From: Balneolales bacterium
GTDB taxonomy: Bacteria > Bacteroidota > Rhodothermia > Balneolales > Natronogracilivirgulaceae
Assembly (NCBI GenBank): GCA_007132975.1
Contig: SLNO01000018.1
Span: 1 to 49,015 of the forward strand
Length of the DNA stretch: 49,015 nt
Reading direction: 5' to 3'
In this document: piece by piece, positions 1 through 8,080 of the stretch
How the letters are laid out: each line of letters starts with the position of its first letter
Numbering within the stretch: position 1 is the stretch's first letter
Made by a program: the position numbers and the translations under genes
The notes under the pieces: model-generated
Databases searched by the model: none
Told to the model about the DNA's origin: nothing
What the model saw: only the letters and a program-made list of their open reading frames with translations

Positions 1-2
1 AG

Positions 3-2006
3 TTCGGTGTGCGGCTGATCGACGACGACGGCGAGAACCGCAACGAGCCGATCCTCGGCATGCCGTCGGAGAACAACTGGATCATGCACGCCCCGTACGA
101 CGATAAAACGCTGATGCGCAATGCCATCGCCTACCAGCTCAGCCGCGACATGGGACGCTACGCACCGCGCACCCGCTTCGTGGAGCTGTTCCTGCACGAA
201 GGCGACGGTCCGGTCACCAGCAGCCACTACCACGGCGTCTACATGCTGGTCGAGCGCATCAAGTGGGACAACAACCGCGTCAACATCACTAAAATCGAGC
301 CGGAGGACAACTCCGCACCCGAAATCACCGGCGGTTACATCATCAACTACGACCGCGACGTGCACTTCCGCAGTACAAACCGGAACACCGGCTTCGCGCT
401 GGTGCGTCCACAGCACCAGGACATCACCCCGCAGCAGCGCAGCTGGATTGCGCAGTACATCGGCGACCTGGAGACCGCGCTGTTCGGCAGCAATTACCGC
501 GATCCCGAAACCGGGTACGCCGCCTGGCTGGACCCGGAATCGTTCATCGACCACCACCTCATCACTGAGGCGCTCAAGGAGATCGACGGCTACCGCCTGA
601 GCACATTCCTGCACAAAGACCGCGGCGGACGCCTGGTCATGGGTCCGGTCTGGGACTTCAACATCAGCCTCGGCAACGGCAACTACCTCGAGGCCTGGCA
701 GCCCCAGGGCTGGTATTATCCTCAGCTCAGTACGCGCGATTACCTCAACGGCTGGTACACACGCCTGTTCCAGGACCCCGACTTCGCCGAAAGCTACCGC
801 CTGCGCTGGTGGGAACTTCGGCAGGGCCCGTTCTCCACCGAACACATAACCGGCTTGATAAGGCACTTTGCCGATCTGCTGGACGAGGCCCAGGAGCGCA
901 ACTTCCAGCGGTGGAACATCCTCGGCACATGGGTCTGGCCCAACCATTTTGTCGGCGACACCTATCAGGATGAACTGGAATACATGACCTGGTGGATCGG
1001 CGAGCGGCTCGACTGGATCGACTCACAAATGGGCACCCCGCCCGACGACATCCAGAACCCGCTGCGTTATTTCTGGTATTTCGGGGATGAGATGGTCAAC
1101 AACACCCCGCTGGAAACCATCGAGGCCAACTACTCCCTGGTGGATGCGGCCCGAGTCCGGTTTCATTCGGCCCTGGATGGATATCCGTTCGAGGAGGGAC
1201 ATCCGCAGTGGCGGAAGGCCTCCATGGAGCGCCGGAACCGTCCCACCGACATCAACTACCATCCCACTGCCAACGATGGACGTCCGTTCGACGCCAACCG
1301 GATGCGCGCCTTGCAAGTCCGTCAGCCGTTCACCGGTGACGGCGGGGAAAACGCGCTGATCTTTGAAGTGCCGACCACCGGCATGGATAAGGTCGTGTTC
1401 CGCTTTGCCGCCATGGACGAAGGCGCCGCCGAAGCTCTGCTGATCGATTATTCGGTGGATGAGGCCGGCGCCTCACAAAACGGTGGCAGCGAGTGGACAT
1501 ACGACGGTCTCGACCGCAACCGCCTTCCGCTCGAACCCACATACCGGCTTTACCAGATCGATTTCAGTGAGATCGAAGCCGCCCGTGACAACCCGGACTT
1601 CCGGATCCGGATCCGATTCGACGGAGACCCTGCGCTGCTGGCCGCTGACAACGGAAACCGCGTTACTTTCAACAACTTCAGCATTGCGAGTTTTAAAGAG
1701 GAGATAGAACCCACCAGTACAGGTGACCCCAGGGACGCCCCTTCAACCGTCCGGCTCCATCAGAATCATCCCAATCCTTTCAATCCTGAAACCGTTATCT
1801 CCTACACGCTGCCGGAGCAAACCCGGGTCCGGTTGACGGTCTATGACCTGCTGGGACGCGAGGTCGCCGTTCTGGTCGACGAAACCCAGGGCGCCGGCTA
1901 TCACAGCATTTCCTGGGATGCCCGGCATGCCTCAAGCGGACTTTACATCAGCCGGCTTGATGCCGGCGGCACTGTGCTTACAAATACCATGACACTTATA
2001 AAGTAA
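3..2006 (+). CDS. CotH-kinase-like secreted protein with T9SS sorting domain (5' partial)
   Basis: The reading frame is open from the left edge, so the true start lies outside the window; the GTG at 9 is only the first in-frame start-like codon. About 665 residues are visible. The first ~340 resemble the CotH kinase family (spore-coat protein kinase fold, common in secreted bacterial proteins): GVYMLVER near residue 77 and GPVWDFNISLGN near 212 match the family's conserved segments. A middle part rich in beta-strand-like sequence follows. The last ~88 residues (from ~578, with NHPNPFNPET, YDLLGREV and a closing TLIK) form a type A T9SS C-terminal sorting domain, so the protein is probably exported and surface-anchored or released. 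Whether it phosphorylates anything is unknown. The family and sorting domain are clear; the substrate is not. Confidence 0.85.
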   Translation, partial: FGVRLIDDDGENRNEPILGMPSENNWIMHAPYDDKTLMRNAIAYQLSRDMGRYAPRTRFVELFLHEGDGPVTSSHYHGVYMLVERIKWDNNRVNITKIEPEDNSAPEITGGYIINYDRDVHFRSTNRNTGFALVRPQHQDITPQQRSWIAQYIGDLETALFGSNYRDPETGYAAWLDPESFIDHHLITEALKEIDGYRLSTFLHKDRGGRLVMGPVWDFNISLGNGNYLEAWQPQGWYYPQLSTRDYLNGWYTRLFQDPDFAESYRLRWWELRQGPFSTEHITGLIRHFADLLDEAQERNFQRWNILGTWVWPNHFVGDTYQDELEYMTWWIGERLDWIDSQMGTPPDDIQNPLRYFWYFGDEMVNNTPLETIEANYSLVDAARVRFHSALDGYPFEEGHPQWRKASMERRNRPTDINYHPTANDGRPFDANRMRALQVRQPFTGDGGENALIFEVPTTGMDKVVFRFAAMDEGAAEALLIDYSVDEAGASQNGGSEWTYDGLDRNRLPLEPTYRLYQIDFSEIEAARDNPDFRIRIRFDGDPALLAADNGNRVTFNNFSIASFKEEIEPTSTGDPRDAPSTVRLHQNHPNPFNPETVISYTLPEQTRVRLTVYDLLGREVAVLVDETQGAGYHSISWDARHASSGLYISRLDAGGTVLTNTMTLIK

Positions 2007-2132
2007 ATGAGGTGAGATGTCATAAACTATTCCTGCCGAATACTTTATAAATCTTAATGATAGACAGGGACTGATCTGCTCGGGTCCTTCCTTTTTAATC
2101 CGCCAGAGCTTCAAGAATCACAGCTGCCCGGC

Positions 2133-3143
2133 CTATTCCTGCTGAAGCATGTGCAGTTGCCAGAGATCGGTATTGCTGATTTTTAAAAGCGGCTGGATCG
2201 CAAGCATCCCGGTCCGGCCAATATTTTTTTCAAGAAAGCCCATTTCCGTAAACTGTGATTCAATTTCGGGATCATCCGGCAGGTCGAAGCCGTTTTCCTT
2301 CATGATCAGCAGCCCTTTTGCCTTTATGGACAGCTCGAGGTACACACGCAGGTAGCAGATCATGTCGCCCACCACATCCGGAGAGAATTTCTCCTGGATG
2401 GATTTCAGGTATTGGCCGATCCTGGTCTCCGAAATGTTGCCTGCCAGCAGGAGCCGCAGCATTTCCGTGTCACTGTCCAGCCCGGAACCCAGCCATTCGC
2501 GCGTATTCTGCTCGCTTCTCCGGAACACCAGGTATAAAACCGGTGGCAGCAGGATGAACACCATCAACGCGGCCGTCAGCGGCGGCAGCAGGAACATGTT
2601 GAAAAGCGCATGGATGAGAATGGCCGCGCCAAGGCCGGGCAGATAGACCAGGAAGGGCGGCAACACTTTCCTGTCGGCCAGGTCCTTGCTGATGATGGCG
2701 GCAATGGCCGTTGCGCCCCCGTGCATTACCGCGGTGCCGAAACCTCTCACAAGCCACGTGGCAAGGCCCGCATCCACAAGAACACTCATGTAGTAGATGT
2801 TTTCGACAATGGCAAAACCGGCGCCAACGGCAAAGCCGGCAATGGCGGCATCGACCAGGAATCCCAGCCTGTTTGCATGGACGAGCCAGATGATCAGCAG
2901 GATCTTGAGCAGCTCTTCGCTCACCGGGGAGACAAACCTTGAGAAGGCGGCGGTGTCGAGCCCCGTCCAGTTGAAGAGCAGCTGATTTGCTGTAACCGCC
3001 AGGATGGCCGCTAGAGCGCCGGCGCACAATGCAGCAAGGGTAAGCCTGGCCGTGATGAGCTTGAAACTGTCAAACAGCTTCATGAATAGCAGAAACAGCA
3101 CAATGGGCAGAAACGCCACGGCAATTTCGATGGCTGCACCCAT
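2133..3143 (-). CDS. prsW: PrsW family intramembrane metalloprotease
   Basis: A polytopic membrane protein of 336 residues from the ATG at 3143; a TTG two codons upstream is the alternative start, and no Shine-Dalgarno sequence is visible. It carries the PrsW/CAAX-protease-like motifs inside hydrophobic segments: EELLK near residue 75, ENIYY near 116, HGGATAI near 140 and HALFN near 179. The Glu and His residues would bind the catalytic metal. About eight membrane segments fill the first ~220 residues and a soluble tail of ~120 residues follows, longer than in many homologues. In B. subtilis PrsW makes the first cut in the anti-sigma factor RsiW. Here the gene is last in a same-strand series with an ECF sigma factor, an anti-sigma-like protein and a metalloprotease, which suggests a similar job. 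The family is secure; the substrate is inferred. Confidence 0.85.
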   Translation of the reverse strand: MGAAIEIAVAFLPIVLFLLFMKLFDSFKLITARLTLAALCAGALAAILAVTANQLLFNWTGLDTAAFSRFVSPVSEELLKILLIIWLVHANRLGFLVDAAIAGFAVGAGFAIVENIYYMSVLVDAGLATWLVRGFGTAVMHGGATAIAAIISKDLADRKVLPPFLVYLPGLGAAILIHALFNMFLLPPLTAALMVFILLPPVLYLVFRRSEQNTREWLGSGLDSDTEMLRLLLAGNISETRIGQYLKSIQEKFSPDVVGDMICYLRVYLELSIKAKGLLIMKENGFDLPDDPEIESQFTEMGFLEKNIGRTGMLAIQPLLKISNTDLWQLHMLQQE

Positions 3144-3258
3144 GGTCAATGTCGTTTCAATGTTGACAGTTTATGATTTTCCATAAGATAAGCATGGCCA
3201 AATGGACTGTAATTCACACTCAAGGTACACATCCACCCACCCGGAATTGCGGAATAGG

Positions 3259-6240
3259 TCATCGGAGCAGCCGCAAGGATACCATCAGCTCCTCGCTGCG
3301 CCTTCCGGTGTCGTAATCCCAGGCAGAGGCGTATCCAACAGAAAAAGTGGACTCGAGTATGGAAAAAATCGCCACCCGGATGTCCAACTGCGCCCCGGCA
3401 TTGTAGTAGCGCTGGCGGGTGTCCGGGTGGTCCACATTGGTGACCAGCCCCGACCCGAACAGGTTCAGCTGGGCCCATGTGGCATACAGGTTCATGAATC
3501 CGGCCCGCTTGAACCGCACGGGCGGAAGGGCCAGCTCGGTCATAAGCTTGCCGTAATTGGTGCCGCCAATCTGGTTCAGTTCCACGCCCGGGAAGGAATA
3601 GAACAACCGGTACCGCCTGCTCGGCAGATGATCGACCCAGTTGTTGCCGAACCCGCCGAAGTAGAAGTTCCCAAGGGGCTCATCCCTGTCGGAGAAAGAG
3701 TATCCGGTGGATGTGCGGAACCAGAGCGACGAATGCCTTACCGGCAGGGCAAATCCGTAATCCAGGTTCTGGTTGATCCGGGGGAAGAGGGTTCGCTCCA
3801 CATAGTTGTTGAACGTGTTGATCTCCCAAAGCAACCCTTTTTCGTAATCCACGGCGCCCAGCGAGCTAAGCATGTCCCGGTAAGTCAGCTTGCCATTGAA
3901 CGAGAAAAACTCACTGAACGAGGTGATGATGTTCTGAAATTCAGGCAGCCGCTCAAGCCCGCCGTAGTAGGCCGCGGTGGTGTTCATGTTGAGGGTGCGG
4001 TTGATGTCGCGGTACAGATCCTTCTGGTACCCCATTCCCAGCGAGTAACCCCTGCGGCTTCGCTTGGTCGGGCCGAACAGATCGTAAAAATCGGTGCCGT
4101 TGTAGTTGCCGAAAAAGCTCCACGACGACATTTCGTACAGAAAGGACCCGTGCCAGTGTTCATCGCCCGGAAGGCTCGGGTGGGGCGAGTAGGAGAACGT
4201 GACGCCGATATTGTGAAGCCGCAGCGGGTCGGCCACGTTCAGGCGCAGCCCGCCGGCCACGTAGTCCTTGTACCCATGCACGATCGGATAGGCCGAAATC
4301 AGCCTGAGGTTCGATAACGGGGAGTAGGACGAACGTTCAATCACCATCTCATCCACATTGAACCGCGCCGGATTGGGCGGGGGCAGCATCCACCCTTTCA
4401 ACTCCTCGTGGCGCTCCACCGCCTCCTGGCCCATAAAGCGGATGGCACTCACCCGCTCCACCGGCTCATTGGGGATCTTCACAGGCACAAACCCGGTTCC
4501 CGTGTATTCAAAGGCGAGCAGGGAATCGGCGCTTACCGGAACCGGCCGGAACAGCCCCGTCTCGGCATTGGTGAGCCAGCGCATCTGTTTCTCCTCCAGA
4601 TCATAGCGCACGATATTGGAGACCCCGCTGAAGTAGGTGGAGCCAAAAAGGTACCTCCCGTCGCTTGAAAAGGTGAAGCTGGAGGGCGAGCTGACCTCGA
4701 AATCGAAAATCTCCTCTGGCTGATATTTCCCCGCCAGCAGGGAGTCGGTGCTCAGCAGCACCAGCCTCTGGTGTCCGCTCACATTCGCGGTCGCCGCGCT
4801 CAACCATTTGCCGTCGGGGGACAGGTCCATGTCAAACAGATCCTCACCGTATGGCAGGGAATGCACCCGGTTCCATTCCTGGTACGGGTACGGAATCCGG
4901 ACGATGGAGACAATGCCGTTATAATGACGGATGCCCCACAGGGAGCGGTCGGACGGATTGAACACCAGATCGCCGGTCCGGCTGTCCTTCATAAGCCGCC
5001 GGCTCTTCCCCGTGTTGACATCCACGGCATACAGGTCGCGCCAGTTGTTGTTGTCGTTGGTGTAAAACAGGGTGGATGTGGCCGGGTCATAAGCCAGGGA
5101 ACTCACAAAATAGAGCGCCGATCCCCGGACGTCAGTGACCCGCCGCATGCTCCCCGTTTCGGGATTGATGGATGCGATGTGGGATACGGTCCCGGGCAGG
5201 TCCACAGCGACGTATATGCGATCCCTCCCCTCATCGTAAATCCCGCTGGACACCCCGCCCAGCGGATTGCGGGACAGCATGCGGGCATGTGTCACAGGGT
5301 TGTTCCGTATCCTCCGAAGGTTCTCCTGCTGCCACTCGTTTTCCCATGCGATCCACTCCGACCATTTTTCATCAAGTGATGCGCCGTAAACCTGCCTGAA
5401 CTGGCGGGCGAAAGAGCGCCGGCTCCCATCATCGCGCGACACCCATTGAAGCAGGGAATCGGGACCGTAGTGAAGTGAGAGGTAGGTCATGAACCTTGTG
5501 CCGTACATGTAGGAGTTGGCCCCGATCTGGAAGTCGATGGTCGTGCCCTCCGATTCGAGTCCGACCGCGTCGTACATGTGCGCGGAATCCCGGACCATGG
5601 TGCGGAACATCATCTCGTCATAGGCACCCATCACCCGTCCGATGCCGCCCGACATCCAGGTTGTCATGTACTCGGCAATGCCTTCGTGGTACCAGCGCGG
5701 CGAGTAAATACGGGGAGCTGTCAGGTAGCTGTAGAAAACGGAGATGGGATCATGCCGGTCGGGGTGGACCTTCCCGAAGAATGCGGTGCGGTAAAAGCGG
5801 TCGGATGCGGAGGGTTTGTCCTGCGCAATGATGTGCACCAGCTCATGGTTCATCAGCACATTGATGCGCTCGTTGGCCGGATTTGTTTCGAACGCATAGT
5901 GAAACGGGGCGATACCCATCAGGATGATGTTGTTGGGAACCGCCGACGCGCCGCCATTTGCAAAGTCACCGATATCCGTCATGATAAGGGTCACCGGCTC
6001 CCTGACCTCATAACCGAACTTATCCTGATGGAACCGGAGCGCATTGGTGTAACTGCGAAGGGTGTGGTTGATCAGGTACTCGTGGCCGAAGTTGTAATAG
6101 ATCAGGTTGACATCTTCGGTTTTCACTGATTCAAACTGTGCCGCTGCATTTCTGGGGAGTCCAAACAGTAAAAGTGCCGTTATAATCAATAAAAACGGAT
6201 TGCAGTGGCACAGCGGCCGGAATGTCCGGGTCTTTGACAT
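3259..6240 (-). CDS. Surface metalloprotease with beta-propeller and outer-membrane beta-barrel
   Basis: A 993-residue protein from the ATG at 6240, which begins a good signal peptide (basic start, then LLIITALLLFGLP, cleavage near AAAQ). An in-frame ATG at 6300 would add 20 residues and bury the signal, so it was not used. Residues ~30-290 form a gluzincin-type peptidase (peptidase MA-like): HELVH near residue 130 and WYHEGIAEY near 184 give the zinc ligands and catalytic Glu. Residues ~300-600 read as TolB/PD40-type beta-propeller repeats (SPDGKWLSAAT, SSDGRYLFGS). The last ~330 residues are rich in alternating aromatic strands (GYSLGMGYQKDLY and similar), as in an outer-membrane barrel. 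It is probably held in the outer membrane with the protease on one face. It lies between the anti-sigma-like gene and prsW. Domain calls are from motifs; the target is unknown. Confidence 0.75.
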   Translation of the reverse strand: MSKTRTFRPLCHCNPFLLIITALLLFGLPRNAAAQFESVKTEDVNLIYYNFGHEYLINHTLRSYTNALRFHQDKFGYEVREPVTLIMTDIGDFANGGASAVPNNIILMGIAPFHYAFETNPANERINVLMNHELVHIIAQDKPSASDRFYRTAFFGKVHPDRHDPISVFYSYLTAPRIYSPRWYHEGIAEYMTTWMSGGIGRVMGAYDEMMFRTMVRDSAHMYDAVGLESEGTTIDFQIGANSYMYGTRFMTYLSLHYGPDSLLQWVSRDDGSRRSFARQFRQVYGASLDEKWSEWIAWENEWQQENLRRIRNNPVTHARMLSRNPLGGVSSGIYDEGRDRIYVAVDLPGTVSHIASINPETGSMRRVTDVRGSALYFVSSLAYDPATSTLFYTNDNNNWRDLYAVDVNTGKSRRLMKDSRTGDLVFNPSDRSLWGIRHYNGIVSIVRIPYPYQEWNRVHSLPYGEDLFDMDLSPDGKWLSAATANVSGHQRLVLLSTDSLLAGKYQPEEIFDFEVSSPSSFTFSSDGRYLFGSTYFSGVSNIVRYDLEEKQMRWLTNAETGLFRPVPVSADSLLAFEYTGTGFVPVKIPNEPVERVSAIRFMGQEAVERHEELKGWMLPPPNPARFNVDEMVIERSSYSPLSNLRLISAYPIVHGYKDYVAGGLRLNVADPLRLHNIGVTFSYSPHPSLPGDEHWHGSFLYEMSSWSFFGNYNGTDFYDLFGPTKRSRRGYSLGMGYQKDLYRDINRTLNMNTTAAYYGGLERLPEFQNIITSFSEFFSFNGKLTYRDMLSSLGAVDYEKGLLWEINTFNNYVERTLFPRINQNLDYGFALPVRHSSLWFRTSTGYSFSDRDEPLGNFYFGGFGNNWVDHLPSRRYRLFYSFPGVELNQIGGTNYGKLMTELALPPVRFKRAGFMNLYATWAQLNLFGSGLVTNVDHPDTRQRYYNAGAQLDIRVAIFSILESTFSVGYASAWDYDTGRRSEELMVSLRLLR

Positions 6241-6379
6241 TGATCGGGAATGAGAGTTGTCTGGTTCGTGGCGTAAAACACAGAAAAGCGCCCCCGTCAT
6301 CTTGAGGCACTTTTCTGGTCTTTGGCAGCATCCGGTTGTATTCAGATGCGCATTATTTGCATTGTCTTCTCATCTGCCA

Positions 6380-7852
6380 TCACATTCCGAAGTCGTGGGT
6401 GGCAACCAGGCGGTGGAAGTCAGCGGTGGCCATCAATCTGCTGAAATCGGCGGTGGCCATCAGCCTGTGGAAGTCAGCGGTGGCAAGCAGGCGCTGAAAG
6501 TCGGCACTGGCGGCAAGGTCCCTGAAGTCGGCAGTGGCCATAAGATTTGCGAAATCGGCACTGGCAAGAAGGTTGCTGAAATCAGCACTGGCGAGCAGGC
6601 GCTGGAAATCGGCACTGGCCATCAGGTTCTGGAAATCAGCGGTCGCCATCAGCCTGGTGAAGTCGGCACTGGCTGCCAGTCTCTGAAAGTCAGCGCTGGC
6701 GGCAAGCCTCTGGAAATCGGCACTGGCGGCAAGTCTGTGGAAGTCGGCACTGGCAAGCAGACGGTGGAAGTCGGCCGTGGCAAGAAGCCTGGTAAAGTCG
6801 GCGCTGGCAAGCAGGCGATTGAAGTCGGCGCTGGCGAGCAGATTGTTGAAGTCGGCACTGGCGGCAAGGTTCCGGAAGTCAGCGGTGGCCATCAGATTCT
6901 GGAAGTCGGCGCTTTCGGCCAAGCGATTGAAATCAGCACTTGCTACGATGCCGTGAAAGTCGGCGCTGGCGAGCAGACGGTTGAAGTCGGCCGTTGCCAT
7001 CAAGTTCTGGAAGTCAGCACTGGCAGCAAGTCGGTTGAAATCAGCCGTGGCAAACAGACGGTTGAAATCGGCCGTAGCAAACAGACGGTTGAAATCAGCC
7101 GTGGCAAACAAACGGTTGAAGTCGGCACTGGCCAACAGACGATTGAAATCAGCCGTGGCAAACAAACGGTTGAAGTCGGCACTGGCTGCCAGACGGGTAA
7201 AGTCCGCCGTGGCGAGAAGCCGGTTGAAATCGGCGCTTGCAAACAGCCGGTTGAAATCGGCACTGGCCATTATGGCGACGAACGCTTCATTCTCGGCAAG
7301 TCTCTGCAGCTCCCCGGAAGCAACAAGACGCTGAAAGGAGTCGCTCTGGAGCAACTGCTGGATCTCCGGGTTTTCCAGACTAACATCGGCATCGGTCATC
7401 TGGGTACCCCTGTACCGGTCCGCACGTTCAACACCATCAACACCGATCGTACCGCTTACATCACCTTCGCCGGGCTGCGGCAAATCGGAGGTGACGAATA
7501 CAACTACTATCAATACCGCTGCAATAGCCAATATGGCTGCAGCCGCTTTTCCTGATATGAAATTTAACCTGGACATAAAGCCCTCCGTATTTAATCTATG
7601 GATGTTGTTACTTGCTTTGCTTCTAGTTGCTAATTTCAGTTCAATCTCCTGCCTGACATGCTCTGAAATGGACTCAGGCAGCTCAATTTCTGATTTCATC
7701 TGGCTCAGGTCCTGAGACATCCGAAGCAGATCATCATATAGTGCGCGGGCGTCCTGGTCCCTTTCCAGTATGGCATGCAATTCACGGCTCTCTGCCGGGC
7801 TGTTGGCACCGTCGATTTCGCCATGTATGAGGTTTATAATCTTGCTTTCCAT
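6380..7852 (-). CDS. Transmembrane anti-sigma-like protein with giant nonapeptide-repeat domain
   Basis: A 490-residue protein starting at the ATG at 7852, with a strong AAGGAG seven bases upstream; the frame runs open further upstream but without support. Residues 1-100 are polar and resemble cytosolic anti-sigma domains of this phylum (IHGEIDGANSPAESRELHAIL), without the zinc-binding HxxxCxxC motif. One membrane segment (~101-122, AAAAILAIAAVLIVVVFV) follows, then a linker. From residue 161 to the end everything is a nine-residue repeat of consensus (S/T)ADFxRLxA: four divergent units (NPEIQQLLQ, SDSFQRLVA, SGELQRLAE, NEAFVAIMA), 32 near-identical units (197-484) and a partial last unit ending HDFGM. 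With the usual N-in topology the repeats are periplasmic. The gene is directly downstream of an ECF sigma gene. The anti-sigma role is inferred from context and the N-terminal half; I do not recognise the repeat family. Confidence 0.8.
   Translation of the reverse strand: MESKIINLIHGEIDGANSPAESRELHAILERDQDARALYDDLLRMSQDLSQMKSEIELPESISEHVRQEIELKLATRSKASNNIHRLNTEGFMSRLNFISGKAAAAILAIAAVLIVVVFVTSDLPQPGEGDVSGTIGVDGVERADRYRGTQMTDADVSLENPEIQQLLQSDSFQRLVASGELQRLAENEAFVAIMASADFNRLFASADFNRLLATADFTRLAASADFNRLFATADFNRLLASADFNRLFATADFNRLFATADFNRLFATADFNRLAASADFQNLMATADFNRLLASADFHGIVASADFNRLAESADFQNLMATADFRNLAASADFNNLLASADFNRLLASADFTRLLATADFHRLLASADFHRLAASADFQRLAASADFQRLAASADFTRLMATADFQNLMASADFQRLLASADFSNLLASADFANLMATADFRDLAASADFQRLLATADFHRLMATADFSRLMATADFHRLVATHDFGM
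6401..7264 (-). repeat. 27-bp tandem coding repeat, 32 units
   Basis: Thirty-two uninterrupted in-frame 27-bp units encode the nonapeptide array of the anti-sigma-like protein (32 x 27 = 864 bp). Each unit encodes (S/T)-A-D-F-x-x-L/I-x-A/E. Ala2, Asp3 and Phe4 are invariant in all 32 and position 7 is Leu in all but one (Ile). Variation is concentrated at positions 5 (N, Q, H, T, R, S, A), 6 and 8. Neighbouring units are often nearly identical in DNA, which implies recent expansion by slippage or unequal recombination. There are no spacers, so it is not a CRISPR array. Confidence 0.97.
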
Positions 7853-7859
7853 GATATTG

Positions 7860-7865
7860 CTCCTT
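7860..7865 (-). promoter_or_regulatory. Strong Shine-Dalgarno of the anti-sigma-like gene
   Basis: The minus strand reads AAGGAG seven bases before the ATG at 7852. It fixes the start of the repeat protein 66 codons inside the longest open frame. It contrasts with the sigma gene upstream, which has no visible Shine-Dalgarno sequence, so the two may be translated at different rates. Confidence 0.8.
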
Positions 7866-8040
7866 TTTGCACGCTGGTTTGTGTATATCGCTGTTTCTAT
7901 CCTAATTACACACAAGTCCAAAAAAAGTTGGCGGGGATTGTAAAAAAAAATTCCTGTGTCTCTGCACTGGACTTGCGGCAATGGAAATCCAGACGGGCTG
8001 AATGGCGGAACCCGAATGGTTTTGCGGCCTTCAACCTTCA

Positions 8041-8078
8041 GGTGCAACAATCTTCATTAGAAGATTGCTGATAGCACC
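8041..8078 (-). other. Intercistronic two-part stem-loop between sigma and anti-sigma genes
   Basis: Starting two bases after the sigma-factor stop, the minus-strand transcript can fold GGTGC with GCACC (outer 5 bp) and CAATCTTC with GAAGATTG (inner 8 bp, TAAT loop), separated by an asymmetric internal loop. No T-run follows, so it is not a standard terminator. It sits in a 228-bp gap that is long for a sigma/anti-sigma pair, so it could protect, pause or partly attenuate the message. The structure is read from the sequence; any function is inferred. Confidence 0.5.
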
Positions 8079-8080
8079 GG

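Noticed and set aside
3202-4317. Plus-strand frame of 371 codons
   Set aside because: It is antisense to the metalloprotease/barrel gene, with no recognisable domain.
6401-7264. CRISPR array
   Set aside because: The 27-bp units are contiguous with no spacers and are fully coding.
6401-7264. Ordinary pentapeptide-repeat (A(D/N)Lxx) beta-helix
   Set aside because: The period is strictly nine residues, so the right-handed quadrilateral five-residue register does not fit, although ADF resembles the motif.
6257-7555. Long plus-strand frame (432 codons) through the repeat region, and a second one at 6981-7334
   Set aside because: They are antisense shadows of the 27-bp repeat: any repeat unit of 27 bp without a stop keeps opposite frames open. 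Only the minus frame has a Shine-Dalgarno, a membrane segment and a sensible N-terminal domain.
7853-8050. N-terminal extension of the anti-sigma-like protein
   Set aside because: The 66 extra codons lack family character, and a strong AAGGAG marks the ATG at 7852.
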